A stretch of DNA of 64,000 bases from Autumnicola lenta (GCF_031846515.1 NZ_JAVRHO010000002.1:207855-271854); one strand, 5' to 3'. Numbered from the stretch's first letter, positions 1-9,332 are shown. Notes: generated by a model from the letters alone, not told the origin. Numbers and translations: made by a program.

Positions 1-481
1 AATCCAGGCCGTACCCAACAATAAATTTATCAGGTATTTCAATTCCTATATATTCAATATGCAATGATTTCTTATAAGCTTCAGGTTTAAAGAACAGCGT
101 GGCTACTTTATAATCGGCTACTTTTTCAGCTTCCAGAATTTTGTTTATTTCCTCAAGCGTATTGCCGGTATCTACAATATCTTCGAGAATAACTACTTTT
201 CTTCCTTCAACTTTCTGGTTTAGTCCCACCAAAGTCTTCACTGTTCCCGTGGTAGAAGTGCCTTCGTAGGAACCCATTTTAACAAAACTCACCTCACAAT
301 CTCCTTTGAAGCGCTTTATAACTTCTGAAGCAAACATAAAAGAGCCGTTTAAAACACCAATAAAAATCGGGTTTTGGTCTTTATAATCGGCATTAAGCCG
401 GGCAGAAATTTTCTCTACAGCACCTTCAATCTCTTCTTCGGAAATATAAGGCTCAAATTGTAAATCGTGAAGTTGAATCAA
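1..481 (-). CDS. hpt: Hypoxanthine phosphoribosyltransferase (3' end cut by window edge)
   Basis: Salvage enzyme that converts hypoxanthine or guanine plus PRPP to IMP or GMP in the cytoplasm. About 160 codons are visible; the C-terminus runs off the left edge. The PRPP-binding signature VVILEDIVDTGNT is intact, and the last visible residues (VGYGLD) belong to the conserved purine-binding end of the family. No ATG fits the frame: the ATG at 486 is in another frame and stops after two codons. The best start is a TTG at 481, giving a protein that begins (M)IQLHDLQFEPYISEEE, as relatives do. The gene is divergent from purK, so purine salvage and de novo synthesis share one intergenic region. Product assignment is secure; the TTG start is an inference. 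Confidence 0.93.
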   Translation of the reverse strand, partial: MIQLHDLQFEPYISEEEIEGAVEKISARLNADYKDQNPIFIGVLNGSFMFASEVIKRFKGDCEVSFVKMGSYEGTSTTGTVKTLVGLNQKVEGRKVVILEDIVDTGNTLEEINKILEAEKVADYKVATLFFKPEAYKKSLHIEYIGIEIPDKFIVGYGLD

Positions 482-501
482 AGCATAAAATTTTAAAGAG
501 G

Positions 502-529
502 CAAAGATAAGGATTCTGAATCATCCAAA
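502..529 (-). promoter_or_regulatory. hpt promoter (TATCTTTG -7 element)
   Basis: On the minus strand TATCTTTG lies at 509-502, an exact match to the Bacteroidota -7 consensus TAnnTTTG. A TTTG at 529-526 could be the -33 element, with a 16-nt spacer, slightly short of the usual 17-20. It sits about 20 nt before the proposed TTG start of hpt, which supports that start. Confidence 0.6.
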
Positions 530-576
530 CTATCAGATTTCTATAAGAATAAGTAGTGCAATCCGCCTTAAAAAAT

Positions 577-584
577 TATTTTTG
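577..584 (+). promoter_or_regulatory. purK -7 element TATTTTTG
   Basis: TATTTTTG matches the Bacteroidota sigma-70 -7 consensus and ends 17 nt before the purK ATG. No clear TTTG -33 element is seen at the usual distance. Confidence 0.5.
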
Positions 585-601
585 TATAAACTGAAATCTA
601 T

Positions 602-1762
602 ATGCTGAATTATTTTTCTTCAGACTTTAAATTGGGAATTCTCGGCGGCGGACAGCTGGGAAAAATGATGCTTTATGAAACACGGAAGTTTGATATCCAG
701 ACCAATGTTTTAGATCCAAATGCTGAAGCTCCCTGCAGGATTTCTTGTAACTATTTTGAGCAGGGCGATTTAATGGATTATGAAACGGTTCTTGAATTTG
801 GAAGAAAAGCAGATGTAGTTACTTTTGAAATTGAAGGAGTTAATATCGATGCCCTCCGAAAACTGGAAGAAGAAGGTATAAAGACCTATCCTTCTGCCGC
901 TACCCTGGAGAAAATTCAGAATAAAGGAATTCAGAAGAATTTTTATCTAGAAAATAACATTCCCACAGCAGCTTTTCAACTTTACAAGAACAAAGAAGAA
1001 TTACTGAAGGACATTGAGCAAGGGAAGCGAAAATTTCCTTTTGTCTGGAAAAGCACAACCGGCGGATACGACGGCAAAGGAGTCGCTGTTATAAAAACTG
1101 AAGATGATTTAAAAAATCTACCTGACGCAGAATGTATTGCAGAGGAAATGATTCCGTTTAAAAACGAGCTTGCGGTGATCGTGGCTAGAAATCCTTCAGG
1201 CGAAGTAAAGACCTACCCTGTTGTAGAAATGGAATTCCATCCTGTTGCCAATCAGGTAGAGTATGTAATTTGTCCGGCAAGAATTGATGCTGAAGTAGCT
1301 GAAAAAGCACGAAACCTGGCTAAAAAAGTTTCCGAAGCATTTAAGCATGTAGGGCTATTGGCAGTAGAAATGTTCCAGACCAGGGATGATGAAATCCTGG
1401 TAAATGAAGTTGCTCCAAGACCCCACAATAGCGGACATTATAGTATAGAAGCCAGTTACACTAACCAGTTTGAGCAGCATATACGGGCGATTCTCGACCT
1501 TCCGTTGGGGAATACAGATAGTAAGGTTGGCGGAATTATGGTAAACCTGGTTGGTGACGAAAATCATACCGGCGAAGTGGTATATCAGAATATTGAAGAA
1601 ATCATGAAGATGGATGGGGTGACACCCCACATCTACGGAAAAAAAATCACACGCCCCTTCCGAAAAATGGGACATGTAACCATTGTAAATGAGGAAATTT
1701 CCGAAGCGAGAAGAATTGCCGAAGAGGTAAAAAATTCAATTAAAGTAATAGCTAAAAAATAA
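602..1762 (+). CDS. purK: N5-carboxyaminoimidazole ribonucleotide synthase PurK
   Basis: Catalyses ATP- and bicarbonate-dependent carboxylation of AIR to N5-CAIR in de novo purine synthesis. The 386-aa protein has the family's N-terminal glycine-rich loop GGGQLG (residues 15-20), followed by an ATP-grasp domain with the flexible ATP loop STTGGYDGKG, and the late signature NEVAPRPHNSGHYS. Length is normal. It starts 17 nt after a TATTTTTG promoter element and is followed after 42 nt by purE, which uses its product, so the two form an operon. Divergent hpt supplies the salvage route. Confidence 0.97.
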   Translation: MLNYFSSDFKLGILGGGQLGKMMLYETRKFDIQTNVLDPNAEAPCRISCNYFEQGDLMDYETVLEFGRKADVVTFEIEGVNIDALRKLEEEGIKTYPSAATLEKIQNKGIQKNFYLENNIPTAAFQLYKNKEELLKDIEQGKRKFPFVWKSTTGGYDGKGVAVIKTEDDLKNLPDAECIAEEMIPFKNELAVIVARNPSGEVKTYPVVEMEFHPVANQVEYVICPARIDAEVAEKARNLAKKVSEAFKHVGLLAVEMFQTRDDEILVNEVAPRPHNSGHYSIEASYTNQFEQHIRAILDLPLGNTDSKVGGIMVNLVGDENHTGEVVYQNIEEIMKMDGVTPHIYGKKITRPFRKMGHVTIVNEEISEARRIAEEVKNSIKVIAKK

Positions 1763-1804
1763 CAATTATCTCACATCTGTTTTGTGAGCATCAGAAAACA
1801 AACT

Positions 1805-2290
1805 ATGGGAAAAGTAGCAGTAATCATGGGTAGTACCAGCGATATGCCGGTAATGCAGGACGCAATAGATATTTTGGAAGGTTTTGATATTGAAGTTGAA
1901 GTGGACATAGTTTCTGCCCATCGTACTCCCGAAAAGCTTTTTGAATACGGAAAAACCGCTCATGAACGCGGCATACAGGTAATAGTTGCCGGTGCCGGCG
2001 GTGCAGCACATTTACCGGGAATGATTGCTTCCCTCTCCCCCCTTCCTGTAATTGGTGTTCCCGTTAAATCCAGTAATTCTATCGACGGGTGGGACTCTGT
2101 ACTTTCCATCCTACAAATGCCGGGGGGTGTTCCTGTGGCTACGGTGGCATTAAACGGCGCAAAAAATGCCGGTATACTTGCAGCTCAAATTATTGGCGCC
2201 TCGGATAAATGCACACTGGATAAAATTTTGGTTTATAAAGAAGGTTTAAAAGAAAAGGTAATAGAAGGCGCAAAGAAGGTTCAGAAATAA
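1805..2290 (+). CDS. purE: N5-carboxyaminoimidazole ribonucleotide mutase PurE
   Basis: Converts N5-CAIR, the product of PurK, to CAIR. The 161-aa protein begins MGKVAVIMGSTSDMPVM; the GSTSDMP loop binds the substrate phosphate, SAHRTP carries the catalytic His, and GAGGAAHLPGM is a class I PurE signature. An in-frame GTG at 1784 would add seven residues (SIRKQT), but the ATG at 1805 gives the usual length and N-terminus, so I chose it. Downstream partner of purK, followed by a strong hairpin. Confidence 0.96.
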   Translation: MGKVAVIMGSTSDMPVMQDAIDILEGFDIEVEVDIVSAHRTPEKLFEYGKTAHERGIQVIVAGAGGAAHLPGMIASLSPLPVIGVPVKSSNSIDGWDSVLSILQMPGGVPVATVALNGAKNAGILAAQIIGASDKCTLDKILVYKEGLKEKVIEGAKKVQK

Positions 2291-2292
2291 AA

Positions 2293-2316
2293 CAAGCCAC
2301 ACTTTCGTGTGGCTTG
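2293..2316 (+). terminator. Hairpin after purE
   Basis: A perfect 10-bp stem, CAAGCCACAC (2293-2302) with GTGTGGCTTG (2307-2316), and a TTTC loop start just after the purE stop. There is no following T-run, so it may end transcription inefficiently or protect the 3' end. Confidence 0.6.
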
Positions 2317-2491
2317 CGCAGTAGTTACTTAGTGTAAAATCTATTTATTAACCATTCTAAATATATTAATCCACAACTTTTAAAAAGTAAGCTACATCTT
2401 AATGTTTTCTAAAGAAGCGTAAAGATAGTTAAAAAATATACAATTAATGATTTAAGTCATTAAATAATTTAAAAACGTCAAGTTAATTCCT

Positions 2492-4525
2492 ATGACTACA
2501 AATAATCCTTTACTTGAAGAATTTTCCTACGCACCTTTTTCTAAGACAAAAAATGAGCATTTCAAGCCAGCAATTATTTCTGCTATTGATACTGTTCGTG
2601 CAGAAATTGATGCTATTGCAAACTCGAAGGAAAAAGCAAATTTTGAGAACACCATAGCTGCCCTGGAATTTTCGGGAAAACAGCTGGATCGGGTAACCAG
2701 TATTTTCTTCAATTTAAATTCTGCCGAAACCAATAAAGAAATTCAGAAAATCGCACAGGAAGTTTCTCCGCTTCTAACCGAATTTAAAAACGACACTATT
2801 TTAAACAAAGCCCTTTTTGAGAAGGTAAAAAGTGTTTACGAAATTCAGGATCAACTGGAGCTAAGCGTAGAACAAAAAACGCTGCTTGACAAGAAATACA
2901 AAACCTTTTCAAGAAACGGTGCAAATCTTCCTGAAGAGAAACAAAAGGAACTAAGGGAAATTGATAAAGAGCTTTCTTCTCTTAGCCTTAAATTTGGTGA
3001 AAATGTGCTGGAGGAAACCAATAAATTTGAACTTTATCTTACCAACGAAGAAGACTTAAAAGGGCTGCCGGACAGCTTTAAAGAAGAAGCAAGATCTGTA
3101 GCCGAAAATAAAGAAAAAGAAGGCTGGATCTTTACCCTGCAGTATCCAAGCTATATTCCTTTTATGAAATATGCTGAAAACAGGGAGCTTCGGAAAAAAA
3201 TGGCGCTTGCTTTTGGATCCAAAGGTTTTCACAATGATGAACTGGACAACCAGGAAAATGTGCTGAAAATTGCCAAATTAAGGCATCGACGTGTAAACCT
3301 GCTTGGCTTCGAAACTCATGCGCATTTTGTTCTGGAACAGCGCATGGCAGAAACTCCGGACAAGGTAAACAGCTTTTTAGACGAAATTTTGGAAAAAGCT
3401 AAGCCTGCTGCCGAACGGGAATTTTCAGAACTTGAAAATTTCGCCAAAAAACTGGATGGAATCGACCGATTGCAAAAATGGGATGCTGCTCTTTATGGCG
3501 AAAAGCTAAAACAGGAACTTTTTGACCTTAATGACGAGAAACTGAAGCCTTATTTTGAGCTTGAAAGTGTTATTAAAGGTGTTTTTCTTGTTTCCAATAA
3601 ACTTTACGGACTTAATTTTAAGGAAGTAGCTGATATTGACAAATATCATCCCGATGTAAAGACGTACCAGGTAACCGATGAGCAAAATAAGGACATCGCT
3701 TTACTCTATGCAGATTTTCATCCCAGGGAAGGGAAACGTGGCGGTGCCTGGATGACCGGGTATAAACCGCAATACATCCAAAATGGCAAAAATGAACGTC
3801 CGCATATTTCTATCGTCTGCAACTTCACAAAACCATCTAAAAAAGAACCTTCATTGTTAACTTTTAACGAAGTAACCACTCTTTTTCATGAATTTGGACA
3901 TGCCCTGCACGGCATGTTGGCCAACACAACTTACCCAAGTATTTCAGGAGCTAACGTTTACTGGGATTTTGTGGAATTACCTAGTCAGGTGCTGGAAAAT
4001 TGGTGTTATGAGAAGGAGGCACTTCAGCTTTTTGCAAAGCATTACAAAACCGGAGAGACCATCCCGATGGAGCTCGTAGAAAAGATAAAAGAATCGGCTA
4101 ATTTTCACGAAGGCATGGCTACGGTGCGACAATTGAGCTTTGGAATGCTCGACCTTAGCTGGCATGGCATCGACCCTACTGATATTGACGATGTAAAAGC
4201 ACATGAAGACAAAGCCTTTGAGCCCACAAAGTTATATCCCGATGTTGCTGAAAATTGTATGAGCACTTCATTTTCACACATTTTCCAGGGCGGTTATTCT
4301 GCCGGATATTATTCTTATAAATGGGCAGAAGTGCTGGATGCAGATACTTTTGAATATTTCCAGGAGCAGGGAATTTTCAGCAGGGAAGTGGCGAATAAAT
4401 TCAGGGAAAATATATTGTCTCAGGGAGGAACCGAGCATCCAATGACGCTTTATAAACGCTTCCGCGGAAAAGAACCTCAACCCGAAGCTTTGTTAAAAAG
4501 AGCGGGATTACTTCCGAAGGAATAA
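2492..4525 (+). CDS. M3 family metallopeptidase (oligopeptidase A / dipeptidyl carboxypeptidase type)
   Basis: Zinc oligopeptidase that probably degrades short peptides in the cytoplasm, since no signal peptide is visible. The 677-aa length fits the OpdA/Dcp family. The zinc motif HEFGH is at residues 466-470, followed by ALHGML. The downstream segment ENWCYEKEAL carries the family's third zinc ligand (Glu), and the late region FSHIFQGGYSAGYYSYKW is the conserved substrate-binding stretch. It stands alone between purE and a sigma factor gene with a hairpin on each side. OpdA and Dcp cannot be told apart from sequence alone. Confidence 0.93.
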   Translation: MTTNNPLLEEFSYAPFSKTKNEHFKPAIISAIDTVRAEIDAIANSKEKANFENTIAALEFSGKQLDRVTSIFFNLNSAETNKEIQKIAQEVSPLLTEFKNDTILNKALFEKVKSVYEIQDQLELSVEQKTLLDKKYKTFSRNGANLPEEKQKELREIDKELSSLSLKFGENVLEETNKFELYLTNEEDLKGLPDSFKEEARSVAENKEKEGWIFTLQYPSYIPFMKYAENRELRKKMALAFGSKGFHNDELDNQENVLKIAKLRHRRVNLLGFETHAHFVLEQRMAETPDKVNSFLDEILEKAKPAAEREFSELENFAKKLDGIDRLQKWDAALYGEKLKQELFDLNDEKLKPYFELESVIKGVFLVSNKLYGLNFKEVADIDKYHPDVKTYQVTDEQNKDIALLYADFHPREGKRGGAWMTGYKPQYIQNGKNERPHISIVCNFTKPSKKEPSLLTFNEVTTLFHEFGHALHGMLANTTYPSISGANVYWDFVELPSQVLENWCYEKEALQLFAKHYKTGETIPMELVEKIKESANFHEGMATVRQLSFGMLDLSWHGIDPTDIDDVKAHEDKAFEPTKLYPDVAENCMSTSFSHIFQGGYSAGYYSYKWAEVLDADTFEYFQEQGIFSREVANKFRENILSQGGTEHPMTLYKRFRGKEPQPEALLKRAGLLPKE

Positions 4526-4534
4526 GAAAATTAC

Positions 4535-4569
4535 GCAGCCAATTACCAGTTAATAAGGAAATTGGCTGC
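4535..4569 (+). terminator. Terminator-like hairpin after the M3 peptidase
   Basis: GCAGCCAATT (4535-4544) pairs perfectly with AATTGGCTGC (4560-4569) across a 15-nt loop, followed by AGTTTT. It lies 10 nt after the peptidase stop codon. Confidence 0.6.
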
Positions 4570-4624
4570 AGTTTTCAGCATAAAATCTTATCGTTTTTAT
4601 AACTTATTTGAATATTTCTTTTTA

Positions 4625-4632
4625 TATTTTTG
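4625..4632 (+). promoter_or_regulatory. -7 element TATTTTTG of the sigma factor gene
   Basis: TATTTTTG matches the Bacteroidota -7 consensus and lies 16 nt before the ATG at 4649. A TTTG at 4607-4610 is only 14 nt upstream, so the -33 element is uncertain. Confidence 0.45.
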
Positions 4633-4648
4633 AGTAAGAAAATTTCTT

Positions 4649-5200
4649 ATGCCAGCTCACAGCCTCGACCCTACAAAGTGGGTGGACAAATATTCAGACT
4701 ATCTATTTAACTATACGATTGTTCGGGTGAACGACCGGGAGATAGCTAATGATCTTATTTCTGAAACTTTCCTGGCCGGATTAAAGTCGATGAAAAATTT
4801 TAAAGGGGAAGCAAGTGAACGCACCTGGTTAATTTCAATATTGAAGCGAAAAATAATTGACCATTACCGCAGAATAAATTCCAGAAAGGGAAAAGCTGAA
4901 GTACATATTAATTATTCTGACGATTTTAGCGATGGAGAATGGCTGGAGGAGCAGGTTGCAGATTATTCTGACCGCAATGCCGAAGATGAAATGGAGAATA
5001 CCGAATTGGGAATGGCTATCCTGGAATGTCTTGATCAAATAAACGAAAAACAGGCAGCAATCTTTAAAATGAAAACAATTGATGGTGCAGATACAGAAGT
5101 TATTTGTAATGAGTTTAATATCACGCCGTCTAACCTGTGGGTAATCATACACAGGGCGAGAGTATCTCTTGCCGCATGTCTTGAAAAAAACTGGTTTTAG
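4649..5200 (+). CDS. RNA polymerase sigma-70 family factor (ECF-like)
   Basis: 183-aa sigma factor with regions 2 and 4 only. Region 2 is recognisable in residues ~10-75 (NDREIANDLISETFLAG, then the WLISILKRKIIDHYRR stretch). Region 4 lies in ~125-180, with a helix-turn-helix around NITPSNLWVIIHRAR. It is followed after 3 nt by a small HxxxCxxC protein, the usual layout of an ECF sigma with a zinc-binding anti-sigma. The target regulon is not visible. A linker of about 40 residues rich in Asp and Glu separates the two regions. Confidence 0.88.
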   Translation: MPAHSLDPTKWVDKYSDYLFNYTIVRVNDREIANDLISETFLAGLKSMKNFKGEASERTWLISILKRKIIDHYRRINSRKGKAEVHINYSDDFSDGEWLEEQVADYSDRNAEDEMENTELGMAILECLDQINEKQAAIFKMKTIDGADTEVICNEFNITPSNLWVIIHRARVSLAACLEKNWF

Positions 5201-5203
5201 ATT

Positions 5204-5464
5204 ATGTTTAAAAATTTCTTCCTTATTGACTGCTCAAAAGCAGAAAACTGTTGTGATAAAGCCCAGTACAGGGAGCTTAGCAGAATTAACAAGTTAAAAC
5301 TGCTAATGCACATTGCGATTTGCCAACGTTGTAAAGAATATACCCACCGCAATTCCCATCTCACAAAACTTATTAAAAAGTCTGACATAAAGACCTGCAG
5401 CAAAGTGGACAAGAAAGTTTGGAAAGAAAGAATTAGAGAAGAACTTGCTAAACAAAATTCCTGA
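5204..5464 (+). CDS. Small zinc-finger protein, probable anti-sigma partner
   Basis: An 86-aa basic, cysteine-rich protein directly after the sigma factor. It contains HIAICQRC, the H-x3-C-x2-C core of zinc-binding anti-sigma (ZAS) domains, preceded by a Cys pair (ENCCDKAQ) that could supply the fourth ligand. No membrane segment is visible, so it would be a soluble anti-sigma or redox sensor. Its last 17 nt overlap the 3' end of the convergent UbiA-like gene. The role is inferred from the motif and from the 3-nt spacing to the sigma gene. Confidence 0.72.
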   Translation: MFKNFFLIDCSKAENCCDKAQYRELSRINKLKLLMHIAICQRCKEYTHRNSHLTKLIKKSDIKTCSKVDKKVWKERIREELAKQNS

Positions 5465-6272
5465 GAAGCAGCAAAATCACCAACCAGAAGATCGGCACAC
5501 TCTCTACCCAAAATGAGGAAAAATAAGGATGCTGTTCTATTTCCGATTTCAGAAGAAAAACTCCCGTTATTATCAATATCAAAACCAGTGAAAGGAAATT
5601 AATCGTAACCACGTTTCCCTGTAAAAGTTCCAGTAAAAGAATTAGTATTAAAACCGCGTAACCCAAAACTTTGGATTTTTCTACCCCCATTTGCTGCGGA
5701 AGTGTGGAAAGCGCTGCTGCGTCGTACTTTACATCCCGAATCTCGAAAGGCAGCATTAAAACTACCATTAGCAGGAAACGCTGCAGGAATTCTATAAGAA
5801 TATCTGCTGTTAATACGTCCATAGAATTTACTATTGGAAGCAGAACGCTTGCACCGGCCCAGGAAATAGCAATTACAAAAACTTTTATTCCGCTAAGGCT
5901 TCTTAAATTTCGCTTCTCTCCTAAGAAAGGCACTGCGTAAAATAGCGTAAAAAGACCCAGAACAATGGCTACTGCTATTACTTTAACGTCCTGAATTAAA
6001 AAAAAGTAAGCTCCCGCTAAAAAGCAAAACAGCGAAAATACCTGGATAATCCTAAGATTTCTCGTGAGGCTTAAATGCTTCAGTTTAGCAATACCCGCAT
6101 ATTTCACAAAGTTGTATCCCGTAACTGTTCCGAAGAAAATAAAGAGAAGCAGGTCATAATCTGGTGAGATATTATACTCCAGCATGGTAACTGTGCTAAG
6201 GGAAACGACCGCCAAAGCTACATGAATGCTGCTGTTTATATAGAGATCTATAGAATTTTTGAAAAAACCCAT
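5448..6272 (-). CDS. UbiA-like integral membrane protein
   Basis: 274-aa protein with about eight to nine hydrophobic segments, resembling UbiA prenyltransferases in overall layout. The second Asp-rich motif is recognisable as EIRDVKYD around residue 178. Where the first motif NDxxDxxxD is expected (near residue 52) the sequence reads TGYNFVKYAG, without aspartates. In UbiA enzymes both motifs bind the Mg-prenyl diphosphate, so prenyl transfer by this protein is doubtful. It converges on the sigma/ZAS pair (17-nt overlap) and is divergent from gcvP. Confidence 0.68.
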   Translation of the reverse strand: MGFFKNSIDLYINSSIHVALAVVSLSTVTMLEYNISPDYDLLLFIFFGTVTGYNFVKYAGIAKLKHLSLTRNLRIIQVFSLFCFLAGAYFFLIQDVKVIAVAIVLGLFTLFYAVPFLGEKRNLRSLSGIKVFVIAISWAGASVLLPIVNSMDVLTADILIEFLQRFLLMVVLMLPFEIRDVKYDAAALSTLPQQMGVEKSKVLGYAVLILILLLELLQGNVVTINFLSLVLILIITGVFLLKSEIEQHPYFSSFWVESVPIFWLVILLLLRNFV

Positions 6273-6367
6273 TAGTCAAAATTAAGCATAATAAATGCAC
6301 CGGCAGCAGGACTTAAATCTTAACATCTGTAAAGCCTCAAATGATAAATTTTTAGATTTAAAATCCG

Positions 6368-6375
6368 TATTTTCG
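6368..6375 (+). promoter_or_regulatory. Probable gcvP -7 element TATTTTCG
   Basis: TATTTTCG differs from the TAnnTTTG consensus at one base and lies 24 nt before the ATG at 6400. It supports that ATG over the upstream ATG at 6295, which would lie ahead of this element. Confidence 0.4.
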
Positions 6376-6399
6376 CGGCACAAAACCACAACGATATTT

Positions 6400-9243
6400 A
6401 TGAGAACAGATTCTTTTGCACTGCGCCACATTGGCCCCAGGGAAAGCGAACTAAAAGAAATGTTGGACACTATTGGAGTTGACTCTCTGGAGCAGTTAAT
6501 TTACGAAACTATTCCGGACGACATTCGGCTAAAATCTCCTTTAAACTTACCGGCTGCCTTAAGTGAGAATCAATATGCCGAGCATATCGGGAAACTGGCT
6601 GCCAAAAATAAAATTTTCAAAACGTATATTGGTTTAGGATACCACCAGGCAATATTACCCGCTGTGATTCAGCGAAACGTTCTGGAGAATCCGGGGTGGT
6701 ACACTGCCTATACCCCTTACCAGGCAGAAATCGCACAGGGAAGACTTGAAGCGCTGCTTAATTTCCAGACTATGGTAAGCGATTTAACCGGAATGGAGAT
6801 TGCTAATGCCTCACTTCTGGACGAATCTACAGCAGCGGCAGAAGCGATGGCTTTACTGCATGCTGTTCGCGACAGAAAGCAAAAAAAAGATGATGTAAAT
6901 AAATTTTTTGTTTCTGAAGAAACTTTACCTCAAACTATTTCCCTTTTAAGCACCAGGGCAGATTTCTTAGGGATCGATTTGGTTATAGGAAATCATCAGG
7001 AATTTAAATTTTCTTCGGAGTTTTTTGGAGTGCTGCTTCAATATCCGGGAAAATACGGACAGGTTCACAACTACACAGAATTTGTGTCTCAATGTAAAGA
7101 AGCTGAAATTAAAATAGCTGTTGCTGCAGATATTTTAAGCCTTGTGAAATTACAGGCTCCGGGAGAACTGGGAGTAGATGTTGTGGTGGGAACCACTCAG
7201 CGTTTTGGGATTCCGCTTGGCTATGGCGGGCCACATGCTGCATATTTCGCCACAAAAGAAGAATATAAGAGAAATTTACCCGGAAGAATTATTGGTGTAA
7301 CCAAAGATCTGGATGGCAACCACGCCCTTAGAATGGCCCTGCAAACCAGGGAACAACATATTAAGAGGGACAAAGCCACTTCCAATATATGTACTGCGCA
7401 GGTTTTACTTGCAGTTATGGCGGGGATGTATGCCGTATATCACGGTCCTGATGGACTCAAGTATATTGCTGACACCGTACATTATTCTGCAACAAATCTT
7501 GCTACTCAACTTGCAAGATTAGGATTTGAGCAGCTAAATACTTCTTACTTCGATACGATAAGGCTTAAAGCTAATGCTACAGCAGTAAAAACTATAGCTG
7601 AAGAAAATGAAATTAATTTCTATTACCCAGATTCAGAAACGGTTTCTATTTCTATAAATGAAACCACCACGCTGGAAGATCTTAACGCGATAAATGCCGT
7701 TTTCGCTGAAGTAGCCGACAAAGAATGTGATTCGATTGAAACACTTTTGAAAAACGAAGCTATTCCAACAGAATTAAGCAGGAAAAAAGAGTTTCTAACT
7801 CATGATGTTTTTAATTCTTACCGCTCGGAAACAGAGTTGATGCGCTACATCAAAAAACTGGAACGAAAAGATTTATCCCTTACCCATTCCATGATCTCTC
7901 TGGGATCCTGCACGATGAAGCTCAATGCCGCTTCAGAAATGCTTCCGTTAAGTAATCCGCAATGGGGGAATATTCATCCGTTCGTTCCCGTGGAACAGGC
8001 AGAAGGTTACCAGATTGTCCTTAAACGACTGGAAGATCAGTTAACCGAAATTACCGGTTTTTCGGCGACCTCACTTCAGCCAAACTCAGGTGCCCAAGGG
8101 GAATATGCCGGGTTAATGGTGATTCGGGCTTATCAGAAATCGATTGGAGAAGAACATCGCAATATCTGTCTTATCCCGTCCTCTGCTCACGGAACAAATC
8201 CAGCTTCTGCAGTATTGGCCGGAATGAAGGTGGTAGTGACAAAAGCCAGTGAAAATGGTAATATTGATGTGGACGACCTTCGGGAAAAAGCGATAAAACA
8301 CAAGGATAACCTGGCTGCGTTGATGGTGACTTATCCTTCCACTCACGGAGTATTTGAATCTGCCATTAAGGAAATTACCCAGATTATCCACAACAACGGC
8401 GGACAGGTTTATATGGACGGCGCAAATATGAATGCCCAGGTTGGATTGACAAATCCAGGTGCAATTGGTGCCGATGTTTGCCATCTCAACCTACATAAAA
8501 CATTTGCTATCCCACATGGCGGTGGCGGCCCTGGAGTAGGACCAATATGTGTAGCAAAACAACTGGCACCCTTTTTACCAGGAAATCCTGTGATTAAAAC
8601 CGGCGGAGAAAATGCTATTGGTGCTATTTCTTCTGCGCCATGGGGATCTGCGCTTGTATGCCTTATTTCCTACGGGTACGTAAAAATGCTGGGCAGCAAG
8701 GGACTTCAGAAAGCTACAGAACACGCTATCCTGAATGCCAATTATGTGAAAGAACGTTTAAGTGAACATTACAAAACTTTATATTCCGGAGAAAGAGGAC
8801 GCGCTGCGCATGAAATGATCGTGGACTGCAGGCCTTTTAAAGCAAACGGAATTGAGGTGAGCGACATTGCGAAGCGGCTTATAGATTACGGCTTCCACGC
8901 TCCCACTGTATCTTTCCCGGTAGCGGGAACCGTAATGATAGAGCCTACAGAAAGTGAAAGCAAAGCAGAATTAGACAGGTTTTGTAATGCCCTTATTTCG
9001 ATTAGAAAAGAGATTAGTGAAACTTCAGCTGAAGAAGATAATAATGTTCTGAAAAATGCGCCGCATACATTGCAGATGCTAACTTCAGATGAATGGAGTT
9101 TTCCTTACAGCAGGGAAAAAGCTGCATATCCATTAAATTATATTGCTGAAAATAAATTCTGGCCAAGTGTGAGACGTGTAGATGAAGCTTTTGGGGATCG
9201 TAACCTGATGTGTACCTGCCCTCCTACTGAAGAATATGCTTAA
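6400..9243 (+). CDS. gcvP: Glycine dehydrogenase (aminomethyl-transferring), P protein
   Basis: PLP-dependent decarboxylase of the glycine cleavage system; it transfers the aminomethyl group of glycine to lipoylated GcvH. The 947-aa single-chain form contains both half-domains. The PLP lysine is in NLHKTFAIPHGGGGPG, with Lys at residue 700. The ATG at 6400 gives the typical start MRTDSFALRHIGPRE. An in-frame ATG at 6295 would add 35 unconserved residues and precede the promoter. gcvT and gcvH are not in the window, so gcvP is unlinked here. A long hairpin follows. Confidence 0.97.
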   Translation: MRTDSFALRHIGPRESELKEMLDTIGVDSLEQLIYETIPDDIRLKSPLNLPAALSENQYAEHIGKLAAKNKIFKTYIGLGYHQAILPAVIQRNVLENPGWYTAYTPYQAEIAQGRLEALLNFQTMVSDLTGMEIANASLLDESTAAAEAMALLHAVRDRKQKKDDVNKFFVSEETLPQTISLLSTRADFLGIDLVIGNHQEFKFSSEFFGVLLQYPGKYGQVHNYTEFVSQCKEAEIKIAVAADILSLVKLQAPGELGVDVVVGTTQRFGIPLGYGGPHAAYFATKEEYKRNLPGRIIGVTKDLDGNHALRMALQTREQHIKRDKATSNICTAQVLLAVMAGMYAVYHGPDGLKYIADTVHYSATNLATQLARLGFEQLNTSYFDTIRLKANATAVKTIAEENEINFYYPDSETVSISINETTTLEDLNAINAVFAEVADKECDSIETLLKNEAIPTELSRKKEFLTHDVFNSYRSETELMRYIKKLERKDLSLTHSMISLGSCTMKLNAASEMLPLSNPQWGNIHPFVPVEQAEGYQIVLKRLEDQLTEITGFSATSLQPNSGAQGEYAGLMVIRAYQKSIGEEHRNICLIPSSAHGTNPASAVLAGMKVVVTKASENGNIDVDDLREKAIKHKDNLAALMVTYPSTHGVFESAIKEITQIIHNNGGQVYMDGANMNAQVGLTNPGAIGADVCHLNLHKTFAIPHGGGGPGVGPICVAKQLAPFLPGNPVIKTGGENAIGAISSAPWGSALVCLISYGYVKMLGSKGLQKATEHAILNANYVKERLSEHYKTLYSGERGRAAHEMIVDCRPFKANGIEVSDIAKRLIDYGFHAPTVSFPVAGTVMIEPTESESKAELDRFCNALISIRKEISETSAEEDNNVLKNAPHTLQMLTSDEWSFPYSREKAAYPLNYIAENKFWPSVRRVDEAFGDRNLMCTCPPTEEYA

Positions 9244-9332
9244 GCAATAAAAGCAGAGAATTTCTGCGGAGAAAATTACTCTTTGGGTAATAAATTTCAG
9301 AATTTCGAGCCATTAAAATTGAGGAATCAAAT

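Noticed and set aside
6273..6399. Glycine riboswitch ahead of gcvP
   Set aside because: The leader from the likely promoter to the ATG is only ~20-25 nt and lacks the paired aptamer structure.
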